A stretch of 64,000 nucleotides of DNA from an uncultured Fluviicola sp. Its GTDB lineage: Bacteria > Bacteroidota > Bacteroidia > Flavobacteriales_D > Crocinitomicaceae. Of this stretch, positions 45,535-53,652 are shown in pieces; the first letter of the stretch is position 1, and the number at the start of each line of letters is the position of its first letter. The notes under the pieces are model-generated. The model was given only the letters and a program-made list of their open reading frames with translations. It made no database searches and had not been told where the DNA came from. The position numbers were made by a program, and so were the translations under genes. The stretch is taken from positions 1 to 64,000 of the forward strand of contig CAJVYC010000009.1 of assembly GCA_913009205.1 (NCBI GenBank), read 5' to 3'.

Positions 45535-46257
45535 ATGTATAACGAACAATTAGAAAAACTTATTGAAATGGCCCTCATGGATGGAGAGCTAACTGAAAAA
45601 GAAAAGCAAGTTCTATTTAAAAAAGCTGAAGGATTAGGCGTCGATTTAGACGAATTCGAGATGGTTTTGGATGCCAGGCTTTTCGAAAAGAAAAAGAATA
45701 TGGAGAAAGATGCTCCTGCCGCTCCTGCCGCTCCTAAATCTGATAAATTTGGTGATATAAAAAAATGCCCTGCCTGTGGAGGAATGGTAGAATCATTTCA
45801 GATTAAATGTGTTGATTGCGGTCATGAATTTTCAAACCTAGAATCAAATGTTTCAATTGAGAAATTATTTAAAATGCTTAATGAAGCCGAAAATGAGCGA
45901 AAAGAGGATGGTGGAATGTCTATGGGGAAAGCACTAGGGGGTTTAATGGGGAAAGCCTATGGCCTGGGCGGAGGAGACAAAATAAACGGGAAAAAGAGAA
46001 CAATTATTTCAAATTTTCCAATCCCAACTACAAAGGATGATATTTTAGAATTTCTATCGATGGCTGTTCCCAAAGCAAAGCAATCTGGAAATTTTCTTAC
46101 GAAACAACAACCAGAAAATTTAGCACACAACGAATTCGTTCCAGTTTGGAAAACAAAGTGTGAACAAATAGTAATGAAAGCCAGATTTTCGATGAAAGAC
46201 GACAAGAAGATATTGGATGAAATTAATAGTTATGCAAAAGAATTAAATATTAAATAA
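45535..46257 (+). CDS. TerB-like / zinc-ribbon protein
   Basis: 240 residues, no signal peptide. The N-terminus (about 1-50) is a TerB-like helical segment with acidic MALMDGELTEKEKQVL. An Ala/Pro linker follows, then a zinc ribbon with Cys78-x2-Cys81 and Cys92-x2-Cys95 (CPACGG...CVDCGHEF). The C-terminal part contains a Gly/Met-rich patch and a helical domain with FPIPTTKDDILEFLSMAVPK. The gene sits 10 bp upstream of the SPFH-GYF gene, so the two are cotranscribed. Zinc-ribbon proteins often accompany SPFH/PspA-type membrane-stress proteins, which suggests an adaptor role. That is an inference. Confidence 0.85.
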   Translation: MYNEQLEKLIEMALMDGELTEKEKQVLFKKAEGLGVDLDEFEMVLDARLFEKKKNMEKDAPAAPAAPKSDKFGDIKKCPACGGMVESFQIKCVDCGHEFSNLESNVSIEKLFKMLNEAENERKEDGGMSMGKALGGLMGKAYGLGGGDKINGKKRTIISNFPIPTTKDDILEFLSMAVPKAKQSGNFLTKQQPENLAHNEFVPVWKTKCEQIVMKARFSMKDDKKILDEINSYAKELNIK

Positions 46258-46267
46258 AACATCGATT

Positions 46268-47644
46268 ATGGGATTATTCGGAAAAAAAGAAGAAGGCGGA
46301 TTGATGGATGTCATCCGCTGCGACGAACAAGAATACTTAGTTTGGAAATGGCGCCCATCAGGTGAAGCAAACTCTACCAAAAAAGAAAATGCAATCCGTT
46401 ACGGAAGTAGCCTTCGCGTTAAAGATGGTGAAATGGCCGTTTTCGTATACAAACAGGAAGATGGACCGAATCAGGATTTTATTGAAGGTCCGCATGATCA
46501 AACAATAAAGACTGCTAACTTTCCAATATTATCTAAAATTGTTGGGCTTGGTTTTGGAGGAGGATCTCCTTTTCAGGCTGAAATTTATTTTGTTAATTTA
46601 TCTGGAAACGTTCAAATCAGATTTGGTATTCCTTATTTCGATGTTTTTGACCCAAGATTTGCAGATTTTGCAGTACCTATGGCAGTCAGAGGAACAATCA
46701 CATTCAATATAACCGATGTTCAAGGATTTATTAAGCTCAACCGTCTTATCAATTTTGAATTGGATGATTTCAAAAAGCAAATTAAAGATGCTGTCACAAA
46801 ATACATCAAAGGTGTCGTAACAAACATTCCTGCTGATAAAGGAATGCCTGTTTTACAAATGGAACGGAAAATTCTTGAAATTAATGATCTAGTTGCTCAA
46901 TATCTTAAGCCTCGCCTTGAAGCTGATTTTGGCGTTAACATGAAGGGATTGGATATAGCCGATGTTGAGGCTGACAAAGAAGCTCCTGGATATGCTGAAT
47001 TAAGAAAAGTGACGGCAGAACAAACAACGAAAACAGTTGAAGCTCAAACAGATGTTAATATCACTAACCTTCAAGATACACAGCGAATTAACGCTGGTAA
47101 TATGGAAGATACTTTGCGAATTCAGCGTGAGGAAATGCAACGTGCACAAAAACTTCAAACTGAAGGCATGAACATGGGCGCTCATCAATTAAACCAACAA
47201 ACGGATGTTGCAAAAACGGCAGCGGAGAGTATGGGGAAAATGGGCTCTGGAGGTTCCGGAGGCTCTGGAGGAGGAGGAATGGACCCCGGCTCTATGATGG
47301 CTAGTATGGCCATGGGCGGAGCCGTTGGTGGACAAATGGCTGGAGCTATTGGTGGAATGATGGGAGGTATGAATGAACCAAATAAAACACCACCACCAAC
47401 ACCTGAAGTCCAATATAGCGTTTCCATAAATGGAGAACAAGGAGGTCCGTTTGGCTTCCCACAACTTCAACAAATGGTACAGGACGGGCAATTGACAAAA
47501 GAAACTCATGTATGGAAGCAAGGAATGTCGGAATGGGCATTGGCTGGTACAGTTCAAGAACTAAGCGGATTATTCGCTGCTGTTCCGCCACCACCACCAC
47601 CACCACCTGGACCGCCGACGCCACCTGCGCCGCCTACTATTTAA
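46268..47644 (+). CDS. SPFH-domain protein with C-terminal GYF_2 domain
   Basis: 458 residues. The N-terminal two-thirds is an SPFH (stomatin/flotillin-like) domain of the YdjI type: LMDVIRCDEQEYLVWKWRP at the start, FGGGSPFQAEIYFVNLS and a helical stretch around 200-310 (ADKEAPGYAELRKVTAEQTT). A Gly/Met-rich linker (about 315-370) follows. Residues about 378-435 form a GYF_2 (DUF4339) domain with YSVSINGEQGGPFGFPQLQQ and THVWKQGMSEWALA. The C-terminus is a Pro-rich run (PPPPPPPPGPPTPPAPP) that could be a ligand for a GYF domain in the next protein. SPFH proteins form membrane-associated assemblies. Confidence 0.9.
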   Translation: MGLFGKKEEGGLMDVIRCDEQEYLVWKWRPSGEANSTKKENAIRYGSSLRVKDGEMAVFVYKQEDGPNQDFIEGPHDQTIKTANFPILSKIVGLGFGGGSPFQAEIYFVNLSGNVQIRFGIPYFDVFDPRFADFAVPMAVRGTITFNITDVQGFIKLNRLINFELDDFKKQIKDAVTKYIKGVVTNIPADKGMPVLQMERKILEINDLVAQYLKPRLEADFGVNMKGLDIADVEADKEAPGYAELRKVTAEQTTKTVEAQTDVNITNLQDTQRINAGNMEDTLRIQREEMQRAQKLQTEGMNMGAHQLNQQTDVAKTAAESMGKMGSGGSGGSGGGGMDPGSMMASMAMGGAVGGQMAGAIGGMMGGMNEPNKTPPPTPEVQYSVSINGEQGGPFGFPQLQQMVQDGQLTKETHVWKQGMSEWALAGTVQELSGLFAAVPPPPPPPPGPPTPPAPPTI

Positions 47645-47664
47645 TAGATTATAAAATTATATCG

Positions 47665-47702
47665 GCCCGCAATGGAATTTGTTTTTCATTGTGGGCTTTA
47701 AT
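47665..47702 (+). terminator. terminator or attenuator between the SPFH and GYF genes
   Basis: GCCCGCAATG and CATTGTGGGC form a 10-bp stem (one G-T pair) followed by TTTAATTT. It lies only 11 bp before the next ATG, so it could partly separate expression of the two genes. Confidence 0.65.
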
Positions 47703-47712
47703 TTCGAATGAT

Positions 47713-48066
47713 ATGGATGACAACAGTTTTTTTTCAATGGATCGACTACTCGAATTTGGATTGGGTATGTCTATTGCACAGCAAATGGTAAAATCGATGA
47801 ATGAAACCATGAGCAATATGCACGTTCCAGGCGCGATGAACCCAATGGGACAGGTAAAACATAGTTTGTTCTACGCCGTTGTAGAGGGAAACCAAGTTGG
47901 TCCTCTTTCGGAATCAGAGTTGTCAAGACTAATAACAGAAAAAAAGGTAGCCAAAGAAACACATGTTTGGATGCCTGGAATGTCGAATTGGCAATTGGCT
48001 GAAAACGTACCAGAAGTACTGAAATTAGTTGCTCTTGCACCACCACCATTCAATGGAGAAAAATAA
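47713..48066 (+). CDS. small GYF_2 (DUF4339) protein
   Basis: 117 residues from ATG 47713; a longer frame open from 47512 overlaps the SPFH gene and is not plausible. A Met-rich helical N-terminus (about 1-45) precedes a GYF_2 domain (about 52-110) with YAVVEGNQVGPLSESELSRL and THVWMPGMSNWQLAE. The domain is clearly related to the one at the C-terminus of the SPFH protein (shared KETHVW..GMS.W.LA), so the two arose by duplication. GYF_2 domains are protein-binding modules, which fits the Pro-rich SPFH tail as a candidate partner. Confidence 0.85.
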   Translation: MDDNSFFSMDRLLEFGLGMSIAQQMVKSMNETMSNMHVPGAMNPMGQVKHSLFYAVVEGNQVGPLSESELSRLITEKKVAKETHVWMPGMSNWQLAENVPEVLKLVALAPPPFNGEK

Positions 48067-48070
48067 TACT

Positions 48071-48415
48071 ATGAAAATTAAAACTGTACCGATGATTGCG
48101 GCAATAGGCCTTTCAGCATTGATTGCTTATGGATTATTCGCTTTAGCAAAAGGAGGAAATAAAGAATTAATTGGAATTGGAACTGGCGTAATGTCCTTAG
48201 TAACCTTGATTACAGCCATAGGAGTTTCATACAAAAATGGAAGAACTGCCACGAACGTAAGAACCGTTGGAATGCTTTTCTTTACTATTGGTATAGTTAG
48301 CAACATAGCTTTTAGCTTATGGAACCTACCCAGGCCAGCGTATATAGTTACAAACGGAATGCTCATACTTCTCTTTTTATTGATTGCCAACTTTATCGCA
48401 AAAGCCAAGTACTAA
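48071..48415 (+). CDS. small four-helix membrane protein
   Basis: 114 residues from ATG 48071, 4 bp after the preceding stop, so certainly in the same transcript. Four hydrophobic helices are visible (about 5-26, 33-51, 64-84 and 90-110) linked by short polar turns, with KNGRTATN in the central loop. No family is recognised. Its position suggests it is the membrane partner of the SPFH/GYF proteins. Confidence 0.8.
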   Translation: MKIKTVPMIAAIGLSALIAYGLFALAKGGNKELIGIGTGVMSLVTLITAIGVSYKNGRTATNVRTVGMLFFTIGIVSNIAFSLWNLPRPAYIVTNGMLILLFLLIANFIAKAKY

Positions 48416-48687
48416 GCCCCGGAAATTCGTCTAAGGATATGTTTCCAGTCATGATGGTAGTGGTTTGAAAGTTTAAGTCTAGTCAAGCTGAACTCAAATG
48501 TCAACATGTATATGTGCGCGAAGTTTAGCTGTGAAGTTGCAACATTTGCGCTTTTATGAATAGCATTAGGGGGAAATTACGAGTTCTGTTTCGCTGCTTA
48601 CAATTAAAATTACATCAATCATAAATCCTACTAGAATTCAGTTCGGTATAACTCATAATTTATAACTCCTCATTCCTCATTTAAAAG

Positions 48688-49062
48688 TTATCCAATATGC
48701 TTGTACAACTCCTCGCGGCCTCCTGTGAGCTCTTTTAGAAGAAAAGCATAACGGTAACTCGGGTTTTCTTTTCCGTTTCTAAGGAACGCTTTACAGATAC
48801 TTTGTAGTTTATTGAAGCGTACACTATCGTATCTTGCTCTGAAAGAGGTGGAAAATGTTTCCAATCGAGATTTTATTTTCTTTACACTTACCAAGATTTC
48901 AACCGTCAATTCGGCGCTTATTGGATCCGTCTCCTTCTTTGGTAGAAGTGATTCAAAAGCAGTGATGTCTTCGATTAGGTAGTTTGCAAAAATCAAATCT
49001 TGCTTGCTGTCTTCTTTAACAACATTCGTTTTTCTCTTCTTCTTAGGCAACGGCTTTCTCAT
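48688..49062 (-). CDS. conserved-looking basic helical protein, unknown
   Basis: 124 residues, very basic at the N-terminus (MRKPLPKKKRKTNVVK), then helical (LIFANYLIEDITAFESLLP, LTVEILVSVKKIKSRLETF). No signal, no Cys apart from one, no motif recognised. It follows the SDR-like gene on the same strand by 26 bp and is probably its operon partner. It could bind nucleic acid by charge alone, but nothing supports that specifically. Confidence 0.65.
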   Translation of the reverse strand: MRKPLPKKKRKTNVVKEDSKQDLIFANYLIEDITAFESLLPKKETDPISAELTVEILVSVKKIKSRLETFSTSFRARYDSVRFNKLQSICKAFLRNGKENPSYRYAFLLKELTGGREELYKHIG

Positions 49063-49088
49063 TCTGCGAAATTAGGCATAATTCAAAC

Positions 49089-49730
49089 CTAAATCTCGTT
49101 TGATTCAACAATTCTAGATGGCGCATTTGAATTGGCTAACCGAACCATTCGTTTTGCAATGCTCTCCGCTTTAACTGCTCTGTACTTTTTTTTCCTTCCG
49201 ATAAATAAAGGGCCTAAAATTTTAAACGTAACGGCACCAATTTTTTCTCCAAAGCGTTTCTCTTTTCTCTCGCCAGTAATCAGACTTGGCCTTAGAATAT
49301 ACGTGCGTTGAATTCCAGAATTAAGAACCGCTTGCTCCATGTCTCCCTTCGTTCTGTTGTAGAAAATTTTACTTTTTGAATCTGAGCCAATCGCTGAAAC
49401 AACAGCCATCATTTGGATTCCATTTTTTGCACAGAGTTTGGCGGCTTTTGCAGGAATCCCGAAATCTATTCTCGTGTAAAGATCTTTATCGGGCGTTTTT
49501 TTCTTCGTAGTTCCAATACAACAATACACTTCATCAGCGGTGAAGTCGGATTTTACTGATTCCAAACCCAAAACATCGACGAGGAATTCCTTAAGCTTCG
49601 GATGCTTTTGACCGACAGAATTCCTAGAAAATAATTTCACACAATCGTAGCGCTCGTCGTTTAATAAAATTTTCAAGACAAGACTTCCTGTAAGTCCTGT
49701 TCCACCAAGAATGATTGCTGTTTTGGGCAT
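49089..49730 (-). CDS. NAD(P)H-binding oxidoreductase-like protein
   Basis: 213 residues of an atypical short-chain dehydrogenase. The nucleotide-binding motif is ILGGTGLTGSLV (glycines 9, 10, 12, 15), followed by CCIGTTKKK and VSAIGSDSKSKIFYNRTKGD, where Tyr and Lys are spaced as YxxxK. The group is related to HTATIP2/TIP30-like proteins. The reaction is unknown. Confidence 0.85.
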   Translation of the reverse strand: MPKTAIILGGTGLTGSLVLKILLNDERYDCVKLFSRNSVGQKHPKLKEFLVDVLGLESVKSDFTADEVYCCIGTTKKKTPDKDLYTRIDFGIPAKAAKLCAKNGIQMMAVVSAIGSDSKSKIFYNRTKGDMEQAVLNSGIQRTYILRPSLITGERKEKRFGEKIGAVTFKILGPLFIGRKKKYRAVKAESIAKRMVRLANSNAPSRIVESNEI

Positions 49731-49907
49731 CCTTAAAGGTAGTGAATTGTTTCGAGTGTGTTGATTAAAGCGGTCTTTTTCTGAGGGTTATATTGAAACT
49801 TCATTGTCTAACATCTACAATCTAAAAAGGAGCTTGCGATTGATCTAAGGGTCTGAACGACGATCCAAAATAGAAGCGGTCCAATAATCCATCTAAACTC
49901 CTAATTA

Positions 49908-50912
49908 TCAACCTCCAATTGAAGTCATATTTCGATTCTTATGTCCTGCAACGTCTTCATTGCTAAAAGCCGCAAGTCCTCCACGTTCTTTCTGTTTTAG
50001 CATGAATACCTTTCGAATAATCGGTTCGATGTCTTCTCCATTTCGATACAGGGAAAGTAGATCAGATTCATCTTCTGAGAACAAACAATTTTTAATTTTT
50101 CCGTCAGCGGTAAGTCGAATTCGATTGCATGAATCACAAAACGGATTCGTTATAGAACTTATGATTCCGAAAGTTCCAGCCCCATTCTTTAATTCAAAAT
50201 TTCGAGACGTGTCGTTCGGTTCGCCTTGTAATTTTGCATAACCATTAACGCCAAATTCTGAATTAACTTGATCTAAAATTTCTTTAAATGAGATCGTTTT
50301 TTCAGACTTCCAACTGTTTCCATCGAAAGGCATAAATTCAATAAAACGAATGTGAACATTTTCCGTTTTTGACCAACGTACAAAATCATTGATTTCATGA
50401 TCGTTTACATCTCTGATCACAACAACATTTATTTTGACTTTGAAATCGTTTTCGAGCAACAATTGAATGTTGTCCTTGATTTCCTTAAAATAATTCCTTC
50501 TTGATATTGCGTTGAAACTGTCTTCTTCGAGTGAATCCAAACTGACGTTTACTGCCTTGATTCCTGCTTCTTTGAAGACATCGATGAACCGATCGACTAT
50601 TACGGCGTTCGTTGTTATGGAAAGTTCAACGGGTAGTTTTCCCAGCTCACGAATTATGAGTTCAGCGTCCTTTTTTATCAACGGCTCTCCGCCCGTCAAC
50701 CGTATTTTTTTGACGCCCAAATCAACAAACGTTTTAGCGATTGAGAGCAACTCATCGGGTGTCATGAATTCGGCTTTGTCGCGCAATTGAACACCTTCTT
50801 CAGGCATGCAATAGAAGCAACGAAGATTGCAACGTTCCGTTAAAGAAATGCGCAAATAATCGTGCTTTCGACCGAATCTATCAAAGATATGGTTTGAAGT
50901 TTCGCTCATCAA
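49908..50912 (-). CDS. moaA: GTP 3',8-cyclase
   Basis: 334 residues. A radical SAM enzyme that starts molybdopterin synthesis by rearranging GTP to the 3',8-cyclo product. N-terminal 4Fe-4S motif CNLRCFYC (Cys28, Cys32, Cys35), then KKIRLTGGEPLI. The C-terminal cluster motif is FCDSCNRIRLTADGKIKNC. The protein ends in the conserved GG tail (TSIGG). Its start overlaps the moaC-B stop by 4 bp (translational coupling). It is the last gene of the operon. Confidence 0.97.
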   Translation of the reverse strand: MMSETSNHIFDRFGRKHDYLRISLTERCNLRCFYCMPEEGVQLRDKAEFMTPDELLSIAKTFVDLGVKKIRLTGGEPLIKKDAELIIRELGKLPVELSITTNAVIVDRFIDVFKEAGIKAVNVSLDSLEEDSFNAISRRNYFKEIKDNIQLLLENDFKVKINVVVIRDVNDHEINDFVRWSKTENVHIRFIEFMPFDGNSWKSEKTISFKEILDQVNSEFGVNGYAKLQGEPNDTSRNFELKNGAGTFGIISSITNPFCDSCNRIRLTADGKIKNCLFSEDESDLLSLYRNGEDIEPIIRKVFMLKQKERGGLAAFSNEDVAGHKNRNMTSIGG

Positions 50913-51820
50913 TCGTGGCGTGCGCCTTTAAATATTTGAAATAAATGAAGTAGGGCAGGGAAGACCGCGTCCATGGATTCAGAAGCGCCTTTTGTCGATC
51001 CAGGCAATGCCATAATCACACTTTGCTCTTTTGTTCCGACAATACTTCTTGATAGCATAGAATAGGGCGTGCGCTCCTGTCCATAGCTTCGAATTGCTTC
51101 CGCTATGCCCGGTATTTCGCGATCCAACAATGGCGCCAACGCATCTGGCGTAACATCTCGTTTCGATAAACCTGTACCTCCAGTAAAAATGATCAGATCC
51201 GTTTCTTGCGAAACATGGTTCAATGTAACTTCTTGAATTCGATCAAATTCATCAGGAATAATTAAATAATCAACGATTTCAACGTGTGCGGATTCCAATT
51301 TTGCAATGATTGCCTTTCCTGCTTTGTCCTCTTTTTGCCCTGCAGATATCGTGTCAGAACATACAATAACAGCTGCTTTTATATCTTTTCTAAACTTGTC
51401 CTTGAAATCCGACTTCCCGCCTTTCTTCTTAACCAATTTCACATTCTGAATCTCAATTCCTTTGTCAATTGGCTTTAGCATATCGTACATCGTTAAGGCA
51501 ATCACACTTGCTCCGTGCATTGCTTCAACTTCAACTCCAGTTCTGTAAATTGTTCTGACTTCAATCAATATTTTAATCTGTAATCCTTCCACTTCATAGG
51601 TCACGCCAGTATATTCGACTGGTAGGGGATGACAATCAGGAATAATGTCCGATGTCTTCTTTACCGCAAACAATCCAGCTGTTTTCGCCATTTCAAAAAC
51701 ATTCCCCTTGGGCACCAAGTCGTTCTGAATTGCATCAATTGTTTTCTGCGAACTTACGCATACAATCGCCTGCGCAATTGCGGTTCTTAGTGTTGTGTTT
51801 TTATGTGTTATTTCGACCAT
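50909..51820 (-). CDS. bifunctional MoaC-MoaB/MogA molybdopterin protein
   Basis: 303 residues and two domains. Residues 1-138 are MoaC (cyclic pyranopterin monophosphate synthase): AKTAGLFAVKKTSDIIPDCH, PLPVEY, RTGVEVEAMHGASVIALTMY and VKKKGGKSDF. Residues about 145-303 are a MoaB/MogA domain with VCSDTISAGQKEDKAG, FTGGTGLSKRDVTPDAL and MALPGSTKGASESM, expected to adenylate molybdopterin. The fusion is known in Bacteroidota and some other bacteria. It joins the second step to a late step of the pathway. Confidence 0.95.
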   Translation of the reverse strand: MVEITHKNTTLRTAIAQAIVCVSSQKTIDAIQNDLVPKGNVFEMAKTAGLFAVKKTSDIIPDCHPLPVEYTGVTYEVEGLQIKILIEVRTIYRTGVEVEAMHGASVIALTMYDMLKPIDKGIEIQNVKLVKKKGGKSDFKDKFRKDIKAAVIVCSDTISAGQKEDKAGKAIIAKLESAHVEIVDYLIIPDEFDRIQEVTLNHVSQETDLIIFTGGTGLSKRDVTPDALAPLLDREIPGIAEAIRSYGQERTPYSMLSRSIVGTKEQSVIMALPGSTKGASESMDAVFPALLHLFQIFKGARHD

Positions 51821-51883
51821 TCGATTGTTCGATTTTTGATTATCCGATCTTTTGACCGTCTATTTTTTTAAATTTCCTAACTC

Positions 51884-52312
51884 CTACAAGTTCACCTTAT
51901 GAACAAACGATCCATCCTCAAAAAGTTCTTTTCCAAAAATGGGAACCTTCTCCTTAATTTCCTCCACTAAATATTCAATTGCCCGCTGTACTTCCTTTCG
52001 GTGCTTGGACGAAACAAAAGCGAAAAGACAAATTTCTCCGGTTTTCACAACGCCAAGGCTATGATAGATATGCATGCACGTTAAATCAAATTTGTCAAAT
52101 GTCGCTTCACGGATATCATGGAATGCTTTGTTCGCCATTTCTTCATGAGCGCTGTACTCGATTGCCATTACTTCTTTGCCATCGATACTATCGGCTCTTA
52201 CTTGACCCAAAAATATTTGGTGCGCTCCAATGTTCGTTTTCACTTGATGATGCGCAATCGATGTTCCAATAAAATCAGATGATATTGCTCCTTCTTTAAA
52301 ACAGTTTTTCAT
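51884..52312 (-). CDS. moaE: molybdopterin synthase large subunit
   Basis: 142 residues. MoaE transfers sulfur from thiocarboxylated MoaD to cyclic pyranopterin monophosphate. Conserved segments: GAHQIFLGQVRADSIDGKEV near the N-terminal third, YSAHEEMANKAF, HSLGVVKTGEICLFAFVSSK and the active-site region HRKEVQRAIEYLVEEIKEKV with its lysines. It lies 3 bp downstream of the MoeB-type gene. Its partner moaD is two genes upstream. Confidence 0.95.
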   Translation of the reverse strand: MKNCFKEGAISSDFIGTSIAHHQVKTNIGAHQIFLGQVRADSIDGKEVMAIEYSAHEEMANKAFHDIREATFDKFDLTCMHIYHSLGVVKTGEICLFAFVSSKHRKEVQRAIEYLVEEIKEKVPIFGKELFEDGSFVHKVNL

Positions 52313-52315
52313 TTC

Positions 52316-53410
52316 TTATTTTTCTTGTTCAAAAGGATAAAATGTGATTCCACCCTTCAAATTTGTTAAGTTCTTATAGTTGTATTGCTCTTTTAGAAAA
52401 TCAATCGCCATTTGACTTCGAATTCCCCTTTTGCAGAAGATCAGCGTGTTTTTATCCGGGTCAATTTCACCGAACCTGACATGCAGTTCTCCCATTGGAA
52501 TGACGTTTGATGCCAAGCCTTCAATTATTGGGTATTCATTGTATTCGCGCACGTCAATGATTTGCTCAAAGCTGTTTTTACTCTCTAAAAATGCTTCAAC
52601 ATCAATCTCTAAAACTGGAGTTAAACATTGAAATTGATAATCGTTTTGATCAAATCCATTTATCTTAATTCTCTCGTAAATTTCGTGTTCTACTTTGGGG
52701 ATAGTGTAAGAATTCGATTGATTGTTAAGTGCATTGAACACGTGTAATTTTCCATTGAGAGGTGTTCCAATTTTAATGATGATTTTGATCACTTCGTTCG
52801 CTTGAAACGTTCCGATTATTCCTGGAAGAATTCCTATTACTCCTGTGTCAGCGCAATTACTTACCGATTTTGGGTCTGGCAAATCTGGATACAAACACCT
52901 GTAAGTCGGTCCGTTGTTTAAATTGAAAACGGAAACTTGACCTTCAAATTTATGAATCGCACCATAGACTAAAGGCTTATTTTGGATGAAACACGCATCA
53001 TTTATCAGGTAACGTGTTTCAAAATTGTCAGTGCAATCAACAATAATATCGAAGGCAGAAACGAGATCAATCGCATTTCCGATAGTGATTCCATCGGCGA
53101 AGGTTTTAAAATTCACAAATGGATTCAAGTCTTTCAGCCGTTTTTTTGCTACATCGACTTTCAGTTTTCCGAGTGAGGAATGACCAAATAAAACCTGTCT
53201 TTGAAGATTGGTTTTTTCTACGGTATCGTGATCGGCGATTCCAATTGTTCCGACTCCAGCTGCGGATAAATATTGAAGAACAGGACATCCCAACCCACCT
53301 GCGCCAATAATTAGCACACTTGAATTCTTGAGTTTCAATTGCCCACTCAATCCGATCTTTTCCAAAATCAAATGACGGCTGTATATTTCGTGTTCTTCTG
53401 GACTTAACAT
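52316..53410 (-). CDS. moeB: MoeB/ThiF-type adenylyltransferase with rhodanese domain
   Basis: 364 residues. The N-terminal E1-like domain (about 1-245) has the ATP loop IIGAGGLGCPVLQYL, VDCTDNFETRYLIND and catalytic Cys186 in SNCADTGVIG. It adenylates the MoaD C-terminus. The C-terminal part (about 270-360) is a rhodanese domain with IDVREYNEYPIIEG and active Cys326 in IFCKRGIRS, the likely sulfur donor. Odd: the zinc-binding Cys pairs of classic MoeB are lost. The first pair reads T-Y-R-C (Thr169, Cys172), and no CPxCG follows. The layout resembles MOCS3. A role in thiamine sulfur transfer is also possible, but the operon argues for molybdopterin. Confidence 0.93.
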   Translation of the reverse strand: MLSPEEHEIYSRHLILEKIGLSGQLKLKNSSVLIIGAGGLGCPVLQYLSAAGVGTIGIADHDTVEKTNLQRQVLFGHSSLGKLKVDVAKKRLKDLNPFVNFKTFADGITIGNAIDLVSAFDIIVDCTDNFETRYLINDACFIQNKPLVYGAIHKFEGQVSVFNLNNGPTYRCLYPDLPDPKSVSNCADTGVIGILPGIIGTFQANEVIKIIIKIGTPLNGKLHVFNALNNQSNSYTIPKVEHEIYERIKINGFDQNDYQFQCLTPVLEIDVEAFLESKNSFEQIIDVREYNEYPIIEGLASNVIPMGELHVRFGEIDPDKNTLIFCKRGIRSQMAIDFLKEQYNYKNLTNLKGGITFYPFEQEK

Positions 53411-53412
53411 AT

Positions 53413-53652
53413 TTATCCACCCGCAAAAGGAGGGAGGAGTGCTATTTCATTAATTTCTGTATTTGCTGGAAGTATATCGGTGATCTCATGATTTACAGCG
53501 ATTTTATAGTTGATTTCTTTTAACTCAGGATGACGGGTTTCAAAATAGTCGCGTAGGTTAACTGTGCCACCCTCAGTTTCAAACGTGTGCAATTCAGACG
53601 ATCTTTCCAATCGATCTGAGATCATTCCATAATAGTGAGTTTCAACTTTCAA
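53413..53652 (-). CDS. moaD: molybdopterin synthase sulfur-carrier subunit
   Basis: 79 residues of a ubiquitin-like fold ending in the required Gly-Gly (LLPPFAGG). The C-terminal glycine is adenylated and then thiocarboxylated by the MoeB-rhodanese protein encoded 2 bp downstream. The AVNHEITD segment is typical of MoaD. The start overlaps the mobA stop by 4 bp. ThiS is a possible alternative, but the setting among moa genes decides for MoaD. Confidence 0.93.
   Translation of the reverse strand: MKVETHYYGMISDRLERSSELHTFETEGGTVNLRDYFETRHPELKEINYKIAVNHEITDILPANTEINEIALLPPFAGG

Noticed and set aside
47185-47624. Several His/Pro/Ser-rich minus-strand frames opposite the SPFH gene
   Set aside because: They mirror the Gly- and Pro-rich coding of the SPFH protein and have no starts or signals of their own.
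47512-47712. An N-terminal extension of the small GYF protein
   Set aside because: It overlaps the SPFH gene in another frame and crosses a strong hairpin; ATG 47713 gives the natural protein.
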